From Antedon bifida (lineage: Eukaryota > Echinodermata > Crinoidea > Comatulida > Antedonidae), in contig OY727097.1 of the NCBI GenBank assembly GCA_963402885.1, positions 31,117,401 through 31,181,400 on the forward strand: DNA of 64,000 bases, given 5' to 3'. Positions 23,311 through 60,834 of the stretch are shown in pieces. The notes under the pieces were generated by a model that saw nothing but the letters and a program-made list of their open reading frames with translations, was not told where the DNA came from and searched no databases. Position numbers and translations under genes: made by a program. The stretch's first letter is position 1, and each line of letters opens with the position of its first letter.

Positions 23311-24891
23311 AAGTCTACTGATACTGTAAAGAAATGTATTTCACTTATAATTAATATATGAATAAAATTATATGTGAATGACATTTGTTATTGTGTAAAA
23401 AGTTTCAATATCAAAATAATTAATGTTAAGGATAGTTCTAGTAGGAACTCCCGAGTCTACATAAGAATTACTATTCACTTATAATACCTACTTGATATAT
23501 GGCCTAGCAAGCTCTAGGGCTAGACCTACTATTAGTAGCCTCCTCGCTCAACTCGGCTAATCACACACACACACTTCTGCCTATCCTAGCTAGCCTACTA
23601 GGCCTAGGCAACTTACTAGATAGTAGGCTAGAACTTTAAAGTAGGCTTACCTAGACTGTACCTACAGCTTTACTATGATTCTACCAATAAAAGTATAAAT
23701 TAACGAATGGCAAACACAAAAACCCGATATTGATACAAAATTGCAATGTCATTATTGTTTACATAATAACAACACATGTCAATTTTTTACGCTTGATTAA
23801 GTTCATCTCTTTCAAACCGCCCTCTCTTGACTGAGGCGCGTGGGACTATTCCATTTTATCTGAGACAACAATTGTTGTCTCAGGTTTTCTAGACACCCAT
23901 CATCGCATCTAAAAAACTAAGACCTAAGATATCTTAGGTCTTAGTTTTCTAGATCTTAGTTTTCTAGACACCCGCCAGAGATATATGATATACCAAAATT
24001 ACTGGCAGCCATTTTGAATTTTGGCCGCCATCTTGAAAAATCAGAAGCTGATCGGGTGGCTCCTAGGCAAAAATCAATTAGTACGTCTAAAAGAAGACTC
24101 ATGCCAAATTTGGTGCTTTTGTCCGCCGTGTAACGATTGAGTCGCTAAGCCACCTGACTATCCACTGATCCACCCCTCTTCCAGTATTTTTAAACTGCAA
24201 CTAATAATCTAATAATGCTTTATTTCACTAAAAGATTACTGAAATGTATCTTATGTAACATCAATTCTGCTTGGAATATTTATATGAAATGATAGAAAAC
24301 AAAAATTACTAATCGTATCAGCGGTGGAAGACCTGTTCTTTGAACAGCGCTCTATAGAGGGCGACATTCCAGATAGAAATTAAAAGGGAAATCCCCTACA
24401 CTGCAACAGATATGTACAACAAGTATGTGTGGTGAGTAAGTATGCGAGTTGTAGTCTAAATAAATAACAATTAATATTAGGTAATTAATATTGACTTAGG
24501 TCATGAGTTACTATCTTATGTTTATAGTTTCATATACATATAAATCTGTGAATTACTTTTGAAGTAAGGGCCCTACACACATTTTGCGAGGCGTTCCACC
24601 CAGCTTCCCCTACCCCTACCTTCCCCTACCCCTACCCTACTGCCTCTCATCAACCATGTTTTGCTACCTAGATAGAGTAGTAGTAGGGTCAGACCTGTTC
24701 TCCCCTCCTCTCAATCCTAAACATCCCCAGGATCCACCCTTGGCCTCTGATACCCTCTGACATGATGTGGAGAGATCATGATTACTATAATATACTGAAT
24801 AAGTTGATGCATAGAGATATTCTCTATGGTTAAATTATTGAACTGATGTTTATATAAATAATCAACAGATTAGATTCTGGGATGGGAAAGT
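23311..24891. other. Divergent spacer between pirin and the MYND gene
   Basis: Shared 5' flank of two head-to-head genes. It holds a CTAG-rich stretch (about 23515-23650), two perfect palindromes (23860-23948) and a GC-box-like palindromic GCGCTCTATAGAGGGCG near 24347. No coding exon is recognised. Confidence 0.6.
23860..23948. repeat. Two adjacent perfect palindromes
   Basis: A 24-bp palindrome (CTGAGACAACAA and its complement, centre 23871/23872) and a 36-bp palindrome (AAAACTAAGACCTAAGAT and its complement, centre 23930/23931), both without a loop. TTTTCTAGACACCC occurs as a direct repeat around the second one. Upstream of pirin. Confidence 0.85.
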
Positions 24892-25738
24892 ATGTCTGCA
24901 GAAACTAGCCAACAATGCAGAATTTGCAAGATCACCAAGCCTACAATGATGAGGTGTACTCGTTGTCGTTGTGCATATTATTGGTAACACCACACATTTT
25001 TATTGTTTAATCATAGGGATATAATATCTCTATGGTTTATTAATGCATTTTCTAATATTTTCTCCTTCTTGTCTGTAAATTTTGTTGATGCTGTAGATGA
25101 AGGAAATGAGAAAATCACTGGTTAAAAGAAATAGAAAGTTTTAAGTTCAAATACTTACCTGTTTTTACTTAAGCGTAAATGCAAAATATATTAACCTTAC
25201 TAGTTTTAATTTTGTTTATAGTTCACGAGCATGTCAAGTTAAAGAGTGGCCAGTTCACAAAGGGGTCTGCACAGCAGCACCACACCTAACAGAGAAATCA
25301 CAAAATGCAGATACAGTCTCCAGCAATACAGCACTAGTGCAATGCAAAGGAATAGAAGAAGATAAAAGTATCAACACTACTTGCGAAGAAAGACTTACAA
25401 TAGTTATCAAATGCAACAAAGAGAAAATTAAAGTAAACATTAGCAAACACTGGACTGGTGAAGAGATACTCAACCACATCTCTGTTGCAATTAAAATAAA
25501 GAAATTAAAGTTAATTCATAAAGGTCGAATAATGAATGCAGATAACGTATTAGAATGCGTAAGAGAAAACGCTCTTTTTCAAGCAATCGGTGAAAGGAAT
25601 GAGGACGAGGACGGACTGAATTCATCAGATATTGACTGCATTGTTGCACAAGCGAAAGTGAATAGAAACGAGGCTGTGAGGGCGCAGAGAAGAACTGGTG
25701 ATGTTGTAGATGCTATTTTATACATTTCAAATAAATGA
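24892..25738 (+). CDS. MYND zinc finger - ubiquitin-like - UBA protein
   Basis: Two exons, 24892-24983 and 25222-25738, give 202 residues. Residues 9-47 form a MYND-type zinc finger: CRICK, then CTRCRCAYYC split by the intron, then ACQVKEWPVHKGVC, which supplies the last ligands. Residues ~90-140 (VNISKHWTGEEILNHISVAI, then KLKLIHKGRIM) look like a ubiquitin-like beta-grasp segment with the LIHKGR turn typical of ubiquitin-like folds. The last 40 residues (IDCIVAQAKVNRNEAVRAQR to VVDAILYIS) match the UBA domain of nascent-polypeptide-associated complex alpha and HYPK. A role in protein quality control or ubiquitin binding is inferred; I know no vertebrate gene with this order. The start codon is the first Met in frame; an ATG ten bases upstream is in another frame and stops quickly. 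Confidence 0.8.
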
Positions 25739-26304
25739 GCATTAGGTCTGACACTGGCAGGGTCATTTTTTAGTGTTTTGTATAGGAGTCAAGTATCATT
25801 AAAAAAAAACATTTTTAAGACAATTTTTACCATCTGATAACTGTTTTATTTACTAATTTTCAAAATGTTGTTAAATTTTTGAAATTATAAACTTTTATAC
25901 TCAATCTTTTAAGTTGATGTTACATAAGTTTACTTAAAATGTTTTCACTTTTTGAATCACATTGTTAACTTCAGTGACTAACGTCATTATTATACAAAGA
26001 ATTTGTATGTAATGTAACATTCTGGACATCTCACATTCTTGAGATACTCCTAACCATCTGTGTCTCAATTTATTGGAAATAATTAAAAATCAAAACATTG
26101 TACAGTATCTATTATCAATTCTACATATGAATTATAATATAAATCTATCTAAATAAGGGTTTGTTATTGTTATATGCCTTTGTTGAGTTGACATAGTTAA
26201 GTAGTATCTTAAAAAATAAGCACATTAATACTCAAGGCTTCTTAACAAGTCAAGGTGTGACCTTATGTCAATGACTGTATACATCACAAAACACAAAATT
26301 ATTG

Positions 26305-26505
26305 TACAGTCAACTCTCTCAATACCGGACTCTCTGAAAACCGGAAAATCTCCTAATAATAGACTTTTCTTGAAGTTCAAAAGGTCCCAAATTCCTTTTT
26401 ATTTATTTAAAAAAATTAAAAACACATTCTGAATACCAGATTTTCCAGAAAACCGGACATATTTGGCCAGCCCAAAGGTGTCTGGTATTGGAAGAGTTGA
26501 CCGTA
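26305..26505. mobile_element. MITE family 3 copy (pogo/Tigger-like ends)
   Basis: Ends TACAGTCAACTCTCTCAATA and the complement TGGAAGAGTTGACCGTA form ~25-bp inverted repeats flanked by TA. Internal sequence has repeated ACCGGA / TCCGG-like blocks. The terminal CAGTCAACTCTC resembles Tc1/mariner-pogo derivatives; family assignment is inference. Confidence 0.8.
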
Positions 26506-26614
26506 TTACATTATTACATTAATTATTTATATAAAAAACATCATGAAAACAACAATGCAAATATAAATAACTATTCAAGGCAAAAATTTATATAAATTCA
26601 AGGTATACACATGG

Positions 26615-26727
26615 CTTTATAAGTTTATGTGACATGCCCATATATGGACATGATGTAATATCACTAGTACCATATTTGGGCACATCACACTTTTGTGAAA
26701 CTAGTTTGATAGTGTAGACAGAGCTTT
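26615..26727. mobile_element. MITE family 1 copy
   Basis: Right inverted end intact (AGTGTAGACAGAGCTTTATA), left end degraded. In the spacer between MYND and WDR19 genes. Confidence 0.8.
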
Positions 26728-27079
26728 ATAATATTTAATTTTTAAACATGTTTGTACACCATGTTCCAGTGTGTGTATACACACAGTAGTATACTGTCTC
26801 ATCTCTTTTGAAAACACCAAGCAGATACATAATTAGTAATTCAATTAAACAAGTTTATTATTTATAAATAAAACACATTAATGTAAATATAATAAATAAT
26901 TATATAATTGTCAGTAATTGCTACATAAGATTGCATTTATTTAGTGGATGAAAGCGTGTTACACCTCAGGTATTTATCTGGATCTATGTTTAGTGGGTTC
27001 CTATGGAAATCAGCAGTAGTGATTATGTCAGGGCCGTATGCACCCCCAATGAATCCAATTGACCTCAGTAACCTATGAC

Positions 27080-53344
<26,265 letters not shown>

Positions 53345-55617
53345 CTTTACAAAACCTAGAATTCATTTAATTTTCCAGGTTTTTGCAATTGTTTTCGTCG
53401 TGTTTTTTGTTTTGTCGTCTGATAAATTTGTTTATTGAGTAGCTATGTTAATATGGCACGCACAAAGCGCAAAAATCACACATCCATATAAACGACATTA
53501 GGTACGCCTCCTATAATCTGGCCAATGTACTTTTTATAAGACATTTAAAGGGGAAATCCAGTTTCTGAGTTGTTTTTAAAAATCTATCTATTCTTTACAA
53601 CAACATTGACAATAACCCCACTTTTATCGACAGCGGCGAATTGAAGCAGAAGGAAAATCCTAAAAGTAAACCTTATAAAGTGGTACTGTATAGCCTACGT
53701 GCTGTATGCAAAAAGCTAAACTAGACAAACATTTTGAGAAATCATTGGCCCTGGCCTTGGGAACATCTGAATTGCGCACTCAAAACTACGCGCTTGCTAT
53801 TTGATTAATTTGGCCTTAAACTATTCCTTATACCAGACAATACCTGATTTAGTGTTCTAGTTTGATCATCATCCCCATATAGCTGTCGTCTGTATTCGTG
53901 ACGTCGTCGAGTGTTCATCACTGCTTCCACGTGCTTACTCCTGGAAGGTTCGCGTTCAGAATTGCCGGTTTGCGATACACTAGCCATGGTAAACTTGTTC
54001 GTCAATAATCCATGATTTTAATGGCTATATTTGCTAGTAATATTGTCGTCTAACACCATCTTATGCATAAATCGCCATAAAGGATAATAATGCAGCTCTT
54101 GACCTCCCGTTTGAACTTAGTGAAATGTGTAAGTTTCAGTATTACAATATTTTGAACAAAGAAATTAATCAGTCTTCACTAGGCCTACTATTAATAATGC
54201 GCTGAGATGAGAGATGCTTATGATGATATTAAAAGGACTTTGTACGATGCCAAGAGAGAAATGCTCTTTAACGATGAACGTCAAATCCCAACAGTCAAAA
54301 ATCAAAATGTGTCGATAACTTCTTCATTCATCAATATTCTGCCTTATTGGTTGGTCGTCTCGTCTCTCAACGCGCGAGATTTATTACGGTGCAAACGGCA
54401 GAAAACGCAAGTTCATCAGACGCGCGCACACAGAATTACACGTCACGCACACACGTCACGACGACGCAAGTTAGTAATAACTGCAGTTGTCTGATCTCTC
54501 GTTTGTATTGCTCATAATATCGAGTTGGTAAATGGTTGACGTTTAAGTAATATATTAATATTCTTAAGTACACGTTCATTAAGGTGCCAATATCAATAGC
54601 GTTGTTCATTTCCTACACTGATTGACTTGTCCTCACTTTATCCAAATCAATACTTCATTGTAACTTACAAGAATACGGTTTATTCTACACAATTGAAACA
54701 CTCATTTTGAAAACAACAAATTGTGTATCATGCAGAATTGCCATTATTACTAATTACAAAACGAGGTGATCAAATTCGGTTGCATAGCAACACAATGCCT
54801 TGAGTAATTATAGTGGAGAGTGACAAAATATTGCTATTATTATGAGCAACCATGAATTTATGACAATTAGTACTTTGAAACGGTCTGTTGAACACGGATG
54901 CTATTTTTGATACAGTCAGTCTATTTAGAGGAAAAGAAAAACAAAGTGATGGATCGACATAATTTATAGGAGGCAACATTAGACTAGATACGTGACATCA
55001 GCAATTATATCTGTTTTTGTGTTTGAAACGTGCATAGGTCTATAAAATAAGGCTATCCCTTTACTTTTTATTTGATTTTAAGGCTTATAAAATAATATGA
55101 ATGAATGAATATTTAAAGGGTATGCGCATTATATAATTTATTAAATTTACATTTCATTTGAATTGTTTTCCGATGCACTGTACTTGCCAAAATTTGGTTC
55201 GATCAGTATTTCTTTTTATTATTTCAAACGGTAGATTTAATTGTTTTAAATTTATGCTTTTTCAACAACAGTGCCGAATTACAGTTGGAAGAGCAGTGCA
55301 TCAGATTGGAGACCTTTTACTTGTTTTTTGTACAAAATAGAATTAATTATTCAGCGCAAAATAAAACAGCGCCACACACGACTGAACACAAAATCAAAAT
55401 CGGTCCCTCGCTGAACAAAAAGGTTATATTGTATTCGTATTTCCTAATTATAAAAACACTTTGATAATAAATAAAATAAGACAAATAATATTAATTATCA
55501 CTTTATAAATTACAAAATTTCTTGAGATTCTAGAGTTTAATAATCAAAATTAAAATTAATTTAATAAATCATTCTATTACGTACAAAGTTTTCAGCAGAC
55601 GACGAATATACCGAAAC
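53345..55617. promoter_or_regulatory. Head-to-head interval WDR19 / NARS2
   Basis: Two housekeeping-type genes diverge across 2.3 kb. A CpG-rich patch (about 54350-54480, with CGCGCGAG, GACGCGCGCAC, CACGTCACGACGACG) stands out in AT-rich surroundings and is the likeliest promoter region. No convincing RFX X-box was found. The rest is AT-rich without genes, apart from the candidate exon at 53844-54005. Confidence 0.5.
53844..54005 (-). CDS. Possible alternative first exon upstream of WDR19
   Basis: An open frame starts at 54005 (MTNKFTMASVSQ) or 53987 (MASVSQ), runs 48-54 charged codons (SKHVEAVMNTRRRHEYRRQL) and ends in AATCAG at a donor GTATTG. Its phase 0 matches WDR19 exon 2, so splicing past the Met-Lys exon would add an N-terminal extension absent from known WDR19. 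If it instead joins a 17-nt exon 53339-53355 (acceptor TTCTAG), it would stop and become an upstream ORF. It lies in the CpG-richer zone between WDR19 and NARS2. I do not recognise the protein. Confidence 0.4.
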
Positions 55618-58600
55618 ATGGCGGTGACCGGTGTGTTTTCCGTGTTTTTACGAACATGTCCTGCTGCACCAGCCACTTTATTTCCACTTACAAAAGCTTA
55701 TATTATACGAAAATACTGCACATCAAAAAGTGTATCAGATGTTTTAAAATTGGATATTCAAGAGACGACAGGAAATATTATTACAAACCCGGTAACTTAG
55801 TTTGGTTGTTAGCCCCAACTTTCCACCATCCATGCCACCAGTGATTTAGAGAATAGGCGGACCCACAGCCTTATGCCCCGTAGACATTGACCCAGCTTGC
55901 AAGGCCTAGGTAGCTGGGACTGTAAGGGATTAAATACTCAACCACACGATCTCTTTTAATATTATTATAGACTAATTTCTTATAGTTCTGTATGTTTTTA
56001 AATTATAATATTTACAATTTTCCCAATTTTGTTTCTGTATGTTTTTTTAGGGATGGGTACAAGCTATTCGTTCACATAAAGGAATATGTTTTCTTGATAT
56101 CAATGATGGTTCATGCATTGACTGCCTTCAAGTGGTAGCAAAGTCAGATGCTATGCCTGAGTAAGTCGGAATTATTATTTTGATATAAACAAAACAGCGC
56201 AGGGATAGAAATCAGGATTGTTTTAACGGCAGAGCGCTAATAAATATAATAATTTATTAATATACAAAATTATTATAATAATCATAGTTTGTCAAAAATA
56301 GATATCAAAAAGTAGTTAATATTAATTTAATTTTAGCTATCAAGCGGAGAGCATGCACCCCTGCTTCACCTCTTGATCTGTCCCTGATTAAGAAGTTTGC
56401 CAAAATGCACCATTTTATTTTTATCTAATTACATTTTTTGTTATTGCTTGATTAAACAATGACAAAAAAAAACTATTATTATTTAAAAAAAATTTTTGTT
56501 TTCCAATTATGCAGTGAAATAACAATTGGATGTTCAGTACAGATAGAAGGATCGTTGGTAGGAAGTAAATCCCCAGGCCAGTCCTCAGAACTCAAGGCAG
56601 ATATTGTCAAAGTCATTGGAGCATGCAATCCACAGGTAAATGTGTTACCTCTCAAGACTCATTAGATAATGATCAAAAAACTTAGTGGACATTTCTATGA
56701 CATTATTAGCTATAACACAAAACAAGATAATGTAACTGTATATGCACCACTCCACACACATACAGTATGCATAAAAATTGCAAAAGATAGAGCAACAATG
56801 AAGTTTGCTCTTAAAAGAGTACAGCAACACTCATTGGGCCTGCAGTGTCTTGCTGGTGTAGTAGGCTGCTACTCTTTCACTCTTTCAAGTATACCATCAT
56901 AACTAATTTTCCAATAACTATTTTACAATAACAAAATTCTATTTTCGTTGTCACACAGGAATATCCGTTCAAACCAAAGGCGCGGTATCATGCAGACTTT
57001 TTGCGACAGCTTCCTCATCTACGATCAAGAAACAATATTTTTAGTTCATTGTTGAGAATTCGGAATGCGGCAACAATGGCGACTCATAAGTTCTTCCAAG
57101 ACAGAGACTTCCTGAATGTACACACCCCAATTATCACGTCCAACGACTGCGAGGGCGCTGGAGAGCTGTTTGCTGTTAAGGTTTGCGCTGTTCCTAATAA
57201 TATGTACAAAGCACTTATAAAGTGTAGTTATTATTATTTTGTGCATGCAAAAAAGAATTACATTGAGACAGATTTTAAAACTCAAATTATATGTGCTGCA
57301 CAAGTCATAATATATCTTGGTATCTTTATTTCAAAAAACATCATGACAATTCACTGAGGCAAATCAAAATCTGTAGCAGCCAAAAATTTCCAGCAAAAAA
57401 ACCCCCAAAAAACCAAAAGAGAAGCATCAAAATTGAAAACGTTCGTAATAATAATATAGTAATAATAATATAGTAATAATAATAGTTTCAACATTTTTTA
57501 AATGTTGTATCATATTTTTTTCAGTCTGCAAATACAAAAGTAGAGGATGTCAATTTTTTCAATGTTCCTGCATATTTAACTGTTTCTGGTCAGTTACATT
57601 TAGAATGCATGGCATGGTAAGACTTTAGAAATAATAATCATAATTTAAGCTCTATTTACACTATCATACGTTATGTGATGTCATATCATATCACAACCAT
57701 GTTTGAGCATATCACACTTTTTTGTCAAACTAGTTTGAATGTGTTTGCTTTGGCCCATGGGACTGTGTGGGGTAGTACACTGTCTTTTGTGTTTTGTCTA
57801 TTTAATAATATATTTCTTTATTATACAAGTTCTCACAGCAAAGTATACACAATAGGGCCAACGTTCAGGGCTGAGAACTCAAAAAGTCGTAAGCATTTAT
57901 CAGAATTCTACATGGTCGAAGCGGAGATCATTAATACAAAAACAATAGAAGATATAACACAAGTAAGAATACTGTTAATGAAGATATCAAATAATTGTTT
58001 TATGATCATGGACTAACAGACAGACAGACAGACAGACCAAATTACATTTTTTCATATCACAATCCATTCTCCACAATTTATTATCTCCATAACACATTTT
58101 AATTAAAGTGAAAAAAAAACTGGATATAAACAATTTATAAAATGAATTTACATTCTTTAGTTGATTGAAGATTTTGTAAAAGAAACAACACAGCATGTTC
58201 TTGAGGAAAACTCAGAAGACGTTCATTTATTCCACAAGCAAGTTGCGCCAGGTCACAGGGTACAGTATTTTTAAATGCCTTAATATTTAATATGAATGTT
58301 ATTTGCAATACAATAATCATAATATAGATCATGTTATTTAACACCTAAATAAATTCCTGTCATTTGATTGGACGATTGTGGGTCACATGGAGTGCAATAG
58401 TATGATGATGATGAAACTAAACTTTTTGTTTGATTTTTTCCAACAGGAAATCATTGATAAAATGCTGAAATGTAATTTTAATATGTAAGTATTTTCAAAC
58501 TTAAGCTCTGTCTACAAACTTTATGTGACAAAAAAATGTGATGTGCCCAAATATAGACATGCTGATGTCATAGCAATACCATATTTGGGAACATCACACA

Positions 58601-59814
58601 GAACTTAAGGATTGTAACCAACCAATTAATTTAAATATCTGATTTTTAAAGTATCCACATAAACTTATACTTGCACATTTTAAGGCAATAACACTTATTT
58701 TAAATTGCTACATATTTAGTATATCATACACAGAAGCAATTACACTCTTGGAGAAGAACTCTGAACAATTTATTAATAAACCATTTGTAAGTAAACATTT
58801 GTTGAATTTCTACATTATTGTTTAAATTTTGAAAAAATTGTAAATCAAGAGTGTAGAGTTATAGCTTAGTGTTAATAGGAGTGGAGTTGTGGTGGTTATG
58901 ATGCTTGGCTACCACTCCTAGGGTCCTGGGTTCAAGTCCCGTCACATGTCAGGATTTTTTCTAAGGACAAAATTACAACTTCACTCCCAAAGACTTGTAA
59001 TAAGACTTTGTTTATGTAGAGCATCTTGTGTATAATGTTTGTCCCTAATGATCAGCAATTGCTGGATGGATCACCCTCATTAAATATGGTTTAAAAAAAT
59101 TTAAAAAAAGGAAAAAAATGCTTGACCACCGATCCTACCGATCCCAGGTTCAAATCCTTGTGTATACCTTTGATTGCTACTTTTAAGGAGGACAGTGAAT
59201 GAATGTGCTTCCTTGGCAATTTGCCATAATATATTAAAACAATCTGTGCTTCTTGTCATTTTTAGTGGGGTTGTGATTTGAATACGGAACATGAGGTATT
59301 TTTGGTGCATTATTTTGATGATACACCAACATTTGTAGTAAACTTTCCAAGCGAAATAAAAGCATTCTATGCAAGAGAGAATGACGATAGTCCACCGACG
59401 GTAAGGCCATCTTAACTACTTATTTACCTATGCATTTGGAATACAGTGTTAGTTTAAAATTCACAATAGTGCAGCTTAACTTGATAATGACGAGAGTCCA
59501 CAGACGGTAAGTCTGTCTTTACTCTTAAACATTGTTTCCAACAGGTATCAGCAGTTGATTTGCTGGTTCCTGGTATTGGAGAGCTAGTTGGTGGAAGTCT
59601 ACGAGAAGAAAGAGCAATCGTCTTGGAAGAGAAACTTAAAAATAATGGTTTATTAGACGTGTATGATTGGTACGTAGATCTACGAAGGTTTGGTTCGGTA
59701 CCACATGGTGGGTTTGGATTAGGGTTCGAGCGGTATCTACAATTTTTGTTGGGGGTAGAAAATATAAAAGATGTTATACCATTTCCTCGGTTTACTCATT
59801 CTTGTAGATTATAA
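55618..59814 (+). CDS. NARS2: Mitochondrial asparaginyl-tRNA synthetase
   Basis: Eleven exons, 55618-55791, 56051-56160, 56515-56635, 56959-57180, 57525-57616, 57830-57962, 58161-58259, 58447-58484, 58720-58786, 59266-59400 and 59545-59814, give 486 residues (human 477). It charges mitochondrial tRNA-Asn with asparagine. The first ~40 residues are basic/hydrophobic and lack acids, as in a mitochondrial targeting peptide. An OB-fold anticodon domain follows ([20 protein letters not shown]). The class II catalytic core has motif 1 around [19 protein letters not shown], motif 2 [19 protein letters not shown] with the conserved Arg, and motif 3 [10 protein letters not shown] near residue 455; it ends [11 protein letters not shown] as the class IIb family does. 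Exon 4 uses a weak donor (GTTTGC). A partial copy of the exon 10 end with donor lies in intron 10. AATAAA at 59999. Confidence 0.97.
57647..57745. mobile_element. MITE family 1 copy (diverged)
   Basis: Left end AAGCTCTATTTACACTATCA; right part ends at TTTTGTCAAACTAGTTTGAA. In NARS2 intron 5. Confidence 0.7.
58018..58036. repeat. (GACA)n microsatellite
   Basis: Five ACAG/GACA units in NARS2 intron 6. Confidence 0.8.
58503..58607. mobile_element. MITE family 1 copy, internally deleted
   Basis: Ends TTAAGCTCTGTCTAC and CACACAGAACTTAA are present but the left core is shortened. In NARS2 intron 8, about 20 bases from exon 8. Confidence 0.75.
58880..59095 (+). mobile_element. tRNA-derived SINE, second type
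   Basis: A good Pol III B box (GGGTTCAAGTCCC at about 58928) follows a GTGGTGGTTATGATGCTTGG A-box-like head; the body continues to a run of TTTAAAAAAA. The acceptor stem does not pair, so it is not a tRNA gene. A second B-box-like CCAGGTTCAAATCC at about 59145 may be another remnant. In NARS2 intron 9. Confidence 0.6.
59487..59523 (+). repeat. Partial copy of the NARS2 exon 10 end with its donor
   Basis: AATGACGAGAGTCCACAGAC followed by GGTAAG repeats the end of exon 10 (59380-59405) with a few substitutions, about 108 bases downstream in intron 10. The copied donor would be at 59509. Confidence 0.85.
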
Positions 59815-59998
59815 TTTATGAATAACCAATGAGCTTCTATAGATTGGCTAGAGTGTGGACTCCAATGTTATGACCTTTTAAAATGAGATTCTTCATGTAG
59901 CAAATATAGCGACTGTAATTGGCTATTCAATGATAGTTACACAGTCACACACAACTACAAATTCAATTCAGGATCCCACGCACTTGACTGTAAATCTG

Positions 59999-60004
59999 AA
60001 TAAA
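59999..60004 (+). terminator. Candidate polyadenylation signal of NARS2
   Basis: AATAAA 185 bases after the stop codon. Confidence 0.4.
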
Positions 60005-60437
60005 TATTATAACTATTACAAAGTAATAGAGCTGTACTGAAAGGGTGAATGAAATACATTTTCAACAAAGTTGATGTTCAAGTTCTCTTTTATTGAAAAT
60101 ACATTTTATCTATCGCAATACTACAAAAGCTGAAAGTTAAAAAAGAAGCTGCTAGAGTTTTAATTGCATGTAAATGACAACACAGAAAACTTACAATGCT
60201 TTATCGGCCATCACACACATTTTGTAATGCTTTTTTATAATCACCAGATGTGATTAAATATTATAAAAAAATAACCAAAAATGAATTTCATTTTTGTCTC
60301 TTTTTGGCAAGAACAGTGATGTTACATTTACAGTATTAATTTTATTTTCTTGATATTAAAGAACATTTATGGATAAAAAAAACAACAATTTGTCTTTGAT
60401 TCTGATATACTGTACCTGCACGAATAAGCCCAATCCC

Positions 60438-60550
60438 GGACAAGCCGAGGGTGCTCCCGGACAAGCCGAGGGTGCTCCCGGACAAGCCGAGGGTGCTCCC
60501 GGACAAGCCGAGGGTGCTCCCAGACAAGCCGAGGGTGCTCCCGGACAAGC
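60438..60550. repeat. 21-bp GC-rich minisatellite (GGACAAGCCGAGGGTGCTCC)
   Basis: Five full units and a partial one, almost identical, strongly GC-rich against an AT-rich background. Because 21 is a multiple of three all frames stay open across it, which explains the apparent small ORFs here; there is no other sign of coding. Confidence 0.92.
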
Positions 60551-60834
60551 AAGTTTCCAAATTTAATAGGTGTTGATGACCTGCACAAATAAGCTTAGAG
60601 TGTTTCCAAATGTTTTGAGTTTAATAGACAGTGGTGATGAATTAAAAAGTGTAGGTTTTAGAAAGTAGTACTGATTGTATACATCATTGATTTTGTTTGA
60701 TGTACGGATCTTGTTAGCATAGGAATAGTGCTTATTTAAAAGTAGGTCTTATTCGCATAGGTACAGTATGGACGGTTCAATTTATGAACGACCATTTAAT
60801 TTGGAATTAAATGTATTCAAATCTATTGGTCAAA

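Larger units (their letters stand above)
25739..27079. other. Spacer between converging MYND and WDR19 genes
   Basis: 3' flanks of both genes. Contains a MITE of family 3 (26305-26505) and one of family 1 (26615-26727). TTTATT at 26854, read as AATAAA on the minus strand, may be the WDR19 polyadenylation signal. No gene is seen. Confidence 0.6.
59815..60834. other. Spacer between converging NARS2 and transglutaminase genes
   Basis: 3' flanks of both genes plus a GC-rich 21-bp minisatellite (60438-60550). No gene is recognised. Confidence 0.6.

Noticed and set aside
25730-25738. AATAAA overlapping the stop codon of the MYND gene
   Set aside because: It is formed by the last two codons plus stop; using it would cut the transcript only bases past the stop, so a downstream signal is more likely.
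58884-58960. tRNA-like B box GGGTTCAAGTCCC
   Set aside because: The stems do not close and a SINE body with A-rich tail follows.
60342-60588. Small frames with GQAEGAP or related repeats
   Set aside because: Produced by the 21-bp minisatellite; no start context or other coding sign.
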